In this document: piece by piece, positions 61,732 to 64,000 of the stretch
Layout: each line of letters opens with the position of its first letter
Numbering within the stretch: the first letter of the stretch is position 1
From: Butyricimonas faecalis
Lineage (GTDB): Bacteria > Bacteroidota > Bacteroidia > Bacteroidales > Marinifilaceae
Assembly (NCBI RefSeq): GCF_003991565.1
Contig: NZ_CP032819.1
Location: 3,038,001 to 3,102,000 of the forward strand
Length of the DNA: 64,000 nt
Direction of reading: 5' to 3'
The notes under the pieces: generated by a model
Database searches by the model: none
Seen by the model: the letters and a program-made list of their open reading frames with translations, nothing else
What the model was told of the DNA's origin: nothing
Position numbers and translations under genes: made by a program

Positions 61732-62814
61732 ATGAATAAAATTTTATTACTATTCAGTTTGATGATAGGTTCTACAATCGCTTGTAAAGCCCAAGAGGGT
61801 TATCAAATAAGTGGTAAAGTGGATGGAATTGCTGATGGAAAAATATTACTGGTAAGTGAGGAAAGCGGTAAACTTGATACATTGGCAACAACGTTGATTA
61901 ACAATGGAGTGTTTATTTTTACGGGTAAGGTTAATCAACCTCTGGCAGCTTATCTTATGTTAGAAAATGGGGGCGGAGTCGTTCCTTTAATTCTTGAAAA
62001 TGTTAATTTTATGGTGAACATAAGTAGTACTGGAGCGTTGATACAAGGTGGAAAGCAACAGGAAATCTTTAACTTGTTCAGTCGTAATAATATGAAACTT
62101 TTGCAAACTCAAAATCGGATTCAGCAAGAGTTTCAGCAAGCGGAGCAAACGGGTAATAAGAACCGGATGCAAACATTGAGAAAACAGTTTGAAGAAGCAG
62201 TTATTAATGCTCGACAAGAAGAGGAGCAGTTATTAAAACAATATGCAGATTCGTATGTCGCGGCTTATGTTGTTGCGGTTGGAGCGAGACAATTTGAATT
62301 GAAAACTTTGAAAATTCGCTATGGATTATTGGGTGATTCTGCAAAAGCAACGATTCCTGGACGTTTCGTTGCGGAACTTATTGCTGACATGGAACAATTT
62401 GAGGAAGGATATGTTGTTCCGGATTTCACCGTTACCACGCAGGTCGGGGATTCTCTTTCCTTGTATCCCGTAAAAGGTAAATTGAAGCTGGTTGTTTTCT
62501 GGGAGTCCACGGATTCTCTTTGTCGTGAGGAAAACGTGAATCTTCTTGATATTTACCAGAAATATCATTTGCGAGGATTGGAAATCATAAGTATTTCCCG
62601 GGATCAGAATGTACAGGTCTGGGAAAAGGCCATCCATATGGATGGAATGTTTTGGAAACAAGGAATTGATCGAAATTCAGTTGTTTTTAACCGTTATCAT
62701 GTAAAAACAGTTCCTTTTAGCATCTTGCTGGATGGGGAGAATAAGATTATTGCCAAGGACTTGAAAGGAACAGAATTGCAAAAGAGAATCGGGGAGTTGT
62801 TAAAAAGGAAATGA
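61732..62814 (+). CDS. exported thioredoxin-fold protein lacking the CxxC pair
   Basis: The 360-aa protein has a signal peptide (LLFSLMIGSTIACKAQ), an N-terminal DUF4369 domain (YQISGKVDGIADGKILLVSE), a charged helical middle (Gln/Glu-rich, residues ~115-175) and a C-terminal thioredoxin/AhpC-like domain with the cis-Pro site TVPFSILLDGE. Where TlpA proteins read WCGPC this one reads FWESTDSLCREE: the first Cys is Asp, the second is kept. It therefore cannot act as a dithiol oxidoreductase in the normal way. It closes SusCD locus 2, as the intact TlpA-like protein closes locus 1. Confidence 0.85.
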   Translation: MNKILLLFSLMIGSTIACKAQEGYQISGKVDGIADGKILLVSEESGKLDTLATTLINNGVFIFTGKVNQPLAAYLMLENGGGVVPLILENVNFMVNISSTGALIQGGKQQEIFNLFSRNNMKLLQTQNRIQQEFQQAEQTGNKNRMQTLRKQFEEAVINARQEEEQLLKQYADSYVAAYVVAVGARQFELKTLKIRYGLLGDSAKATIPGRFVAELIADMEQFEEGYVVPDFTVTTQVGDSLSLYPVKGKLKLVVFWESTDSLCREENVNLLDIYQKYHLRGLEIISISRDQNVQVWEKAIHMDGMFWKQGIDRNSVVFNRYHVKTVPFSILLDGENKIIAKDLKGTELQKRIGELLKRK

Positions 62815-62831
62815 TTTTTTAGGTGCGTGCA

Positions 62832-62869
62832 AAAGAGGGTATTAATTTACGAATAAATTATACCCTCTT
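62832..62869. terminator. terminator between convergent genes
   Basis: A long stem: AAGAGGGTA with TACCCTCTT and inner TAATTTA with TAAATTA, separated by one bulge, closing on CGAA. It lies between the thioredoxin-like gene and the convergent barrel gene and can serve both. Confidence 0.85.
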
Positions 62870-62892
62870 GCTTTATTTGTAAAGATGATAAC

Positions 62893-63696
62893 TTAGAAAT
62901 TTACCCCAAATCCAATCGTGTACGGGTGGATTTCCGGAGCTTTGCTCTTTTCCATCATGTTCGTAAGGGTGTAACTTCCCCATAATGCCAGTTTGCAATA
63001 CCCGATACGAACCACGGCATCGGCTTTCACCGGATTCATGCTATAATTGCCGGAATTTTTCATACGACGGGTATCACCGTTTTCATTCTTGTAAACGATC
63101 TTTGTCTTGGTATGTAGTCTTAAACCGCCCATCACTCCGGCTGCCACGTAGGCTCGTTGGTATTGCTTGGCCGGGAATTGCCATTCGAAGATAAGAGGCA
63201 CGGTTAAATAAAGGTTCTTGAAGGAACTCTTTTTGACATTTTCGATTTCCACCGGGTAGATTTGTCCGCCGTCACCACGTTTAATGCTGTTTTTGTTAGC
63301 AAAGCGGAAACGTTGATACTCTAATCCCAGACCGGTAACTAAACCGATGTTGTTTAGCTTGTTGAGGCGCATACTGTACTGGAACATGTTGAATTGCATG
63401 ACAAGCGAATTCTTGCGTTCCAGCTCTAGATAGTCACCCGCATCGCCCAGTTTGTTGCTGACGGAGAAATCGGCAAAGCCCAGGTTGAAACCACTCCAGT
63501 GTCCCCGGAAACGCGGATTTTGACTACGTTGATAAACTCTACTATGTAGAGGATCACTTAGCACTTGTGTTTTCCAGGCTTCTCCTTTCTCCCGAAGATG
63601 TACATTCTTTATGGTATCGGTCGGATTCTTTTTTTCTGCCTGAGAAAAAAAGAAAAAACTGCATAATAATGTCAAGGTGATAATAATACTTTTCAT
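62893..63696 (-). CDS. outer-membrane beta-barrel protein (PorT-like)
   Basis: The 267-aa protein has a signal peptide (IIITLTLLCSFFFFSQAEK), a short polar linker (about residues 20-60) and a series of amphipathic strands (FNLGFADFSVSNK, FQYSMRLNKLNNIGLVTGLG, YLTVPLIFEWQF, AYVAAGVMGGLRL) ending in the barrel signature YTIGFGVNF. It resembles small Bacteroidota outer-membrane barrels of the PorT type; no specific role can be read. The gene just upstream (63717 onward) is on the same strand, 20 nt away. Confidence 0.8.
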   Translation of the reverse strand: MKSIIITLTLLCSFFFFSQAEKKNPTDTIKNVHLREKGEAWKTQVLSDPLHSRVYQRSQNPRFRGHWSGFNLGFADFSVSNKLGDAGDYLELERKNSLVMQFNMFQYSMRLNKLNNIGLVTGLGLEYQRFRFANKNSIKRGDGGQIYPVEIENVKKSSFKNLYLTVPLIFEWQFPAKQYQRAYVAAGVMGGLRLHTKTKIVYKNENGDTRRMKNSGNYSMNPVKADAVVRIGYCKLALWGSYTLTNMMEKSKAPEIHPYTIGFGVNF

Positions 63697-63716
63697 GATA
63701 TTATATTCTAATCTGT

Positions 63717-64000
63717 TTATTTGCGTGTGTTTTGATCGAATTTGACAGAATTGAAAAATTTATCTCGCTGGCTGTTGAGTTCTTCCAGATCCTCGGTTTT
63801 TCCGCCTATCGTGAGTTGGTACATACAATTATCCCGGAAGATGAATCGTTTGAAATAGGTCATTTCTTCCCCGTCTTTCATGATCGTGTATGATATTTCC
63901 CGGATATCCGTCTCCGCATCGGGAATCCTTTTCTCCCCGGTGAGTTTTGCCGTGGGCATGGAAACGGATTCTTTTTTCATGGATATGTATAGCTGGTTGA
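63717..64000 (-). CDS. C-terminal part of an unknown protein (start beyond window)
   Basis: The frame is open from the right edge of the window to the stop at 63717 (94 codons seen). An ATG at 63980 exists, but codons upstream of it continue (QLYIS before the Met), so the real start is probably beyond the edge. The visible part is a soluble alpha/beta stretch ending KFFNSVKFDQNTRK, the kind of C-terminus seen in small exported Bacteroidota proteins. Family not recognised. Confidence 0.65.
   Translation of the reverse strand, partial: NQLYISMKKESVSMPTAKLTGEKRIPDAETDIREISYTIMKDGEEMTYFKRFIFRDNCMYQLTIGGKTEDLEELNSQRDKFFNSVKFDQNTRK

Overview
The window reads as chromosomal DNA of a Bacteroidota bacterium. 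The evidence is promoter boxes of the TTTG-N19-TAnnTTTG type, two ECF sigma/FecR/SusC/SusD loci with STN-domain SusC receptors, DUF4271/hemD and dut/TPR/DUF4292/EnvC gene neighbourhoods, and very few Shine-Dalgarno sites. The repeated sigma-FecR-SusC-SusD-thioredoxin pattern without glycoside hydrolases suggests the Odoribacter/Butyricimonas part of Bacteroidales, but that is inference.

Layout. (1) 1-6.3 kb, leftward: a secretion operon for a double-glycine-leader peptide, behind one strong promoter. In order it encodes a short HlyD-type adaptor, the leader peptide, a two-lobed retropepsin-like lipoprotein, a C39-peptidase ABC exporter, a 36-codon ORF, and an ABC-2 permease/M1-like protein cut by the window edge. 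(2) 6.3-7.2 kb: an AT-rich gap with three perfect DnaA boxes, where gene direction and strand composition both switch. It is a good candidate for the replication origin. It also holds a hairpin plus four 11-bp repeats plus a 13-bp motif; the same architecture with different repeat sequence recurs at 37.0 kb. (3) 7.2-19.4 kb, rightward housekeeping: flippase, dut, TPR protein, DUF4292 lipoprotein, EnvC-like protein, RsbW-like kinase, ybeY, mnmG, a parS site, ade, uvrC. (4) 19.5-27.9 kb: sigma/FecR/SusC/SusD/TlpA-like locus 1. (5) 28.0-29.8 kb, leftward: bifunctional DAHP synthase/chorismate mutase. Upstream lie two tandem Tyr/Phe-rich leader peptides, each followed by a terminator; the second can be folded into mutually exclusive terminator and antiterminator forms. 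(6) 29.8-36.7 kb: polA, DUF4271, hemD, rnpA, yidD, S41 protease, tRNA-Gln. (7) 37-43 kb: AraC regulator and YczE-like membrane protein facing a TolC/HlyD/MFS efflux operon, then palindromic repeats and a small Xre regulator. (8) 43.7-51.2 kb: two-gene ABC exporter, DUF3990 cassette, DAACS symporter, alpha/beta hydrolase-like protein, M49-like peptidase. (9) 51.3-62.8 kb: sigma/FecR/SusC/SusD locus 2 with two discoidin-like surface lipoproteins and a thioredoxin-fold protein lacking the first redox Cys. (10) 62.9 kb to the end: an outer-membrane barrel and a cut-off gene.

How the parts work together. The SusCD loci are probably nutrient-uptake systems switched on through FecR and a cognate sigma factor; each SusC mRNA begins with two hairpins. 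The leftmost operon looks able to make, cleave, export and process a small membrane-active peptide. The DAHPS leader probably couples aromatic amino acid synthesis to Tyr/Phe-tRNA charging. These are reading-based inferences; no searches were run.
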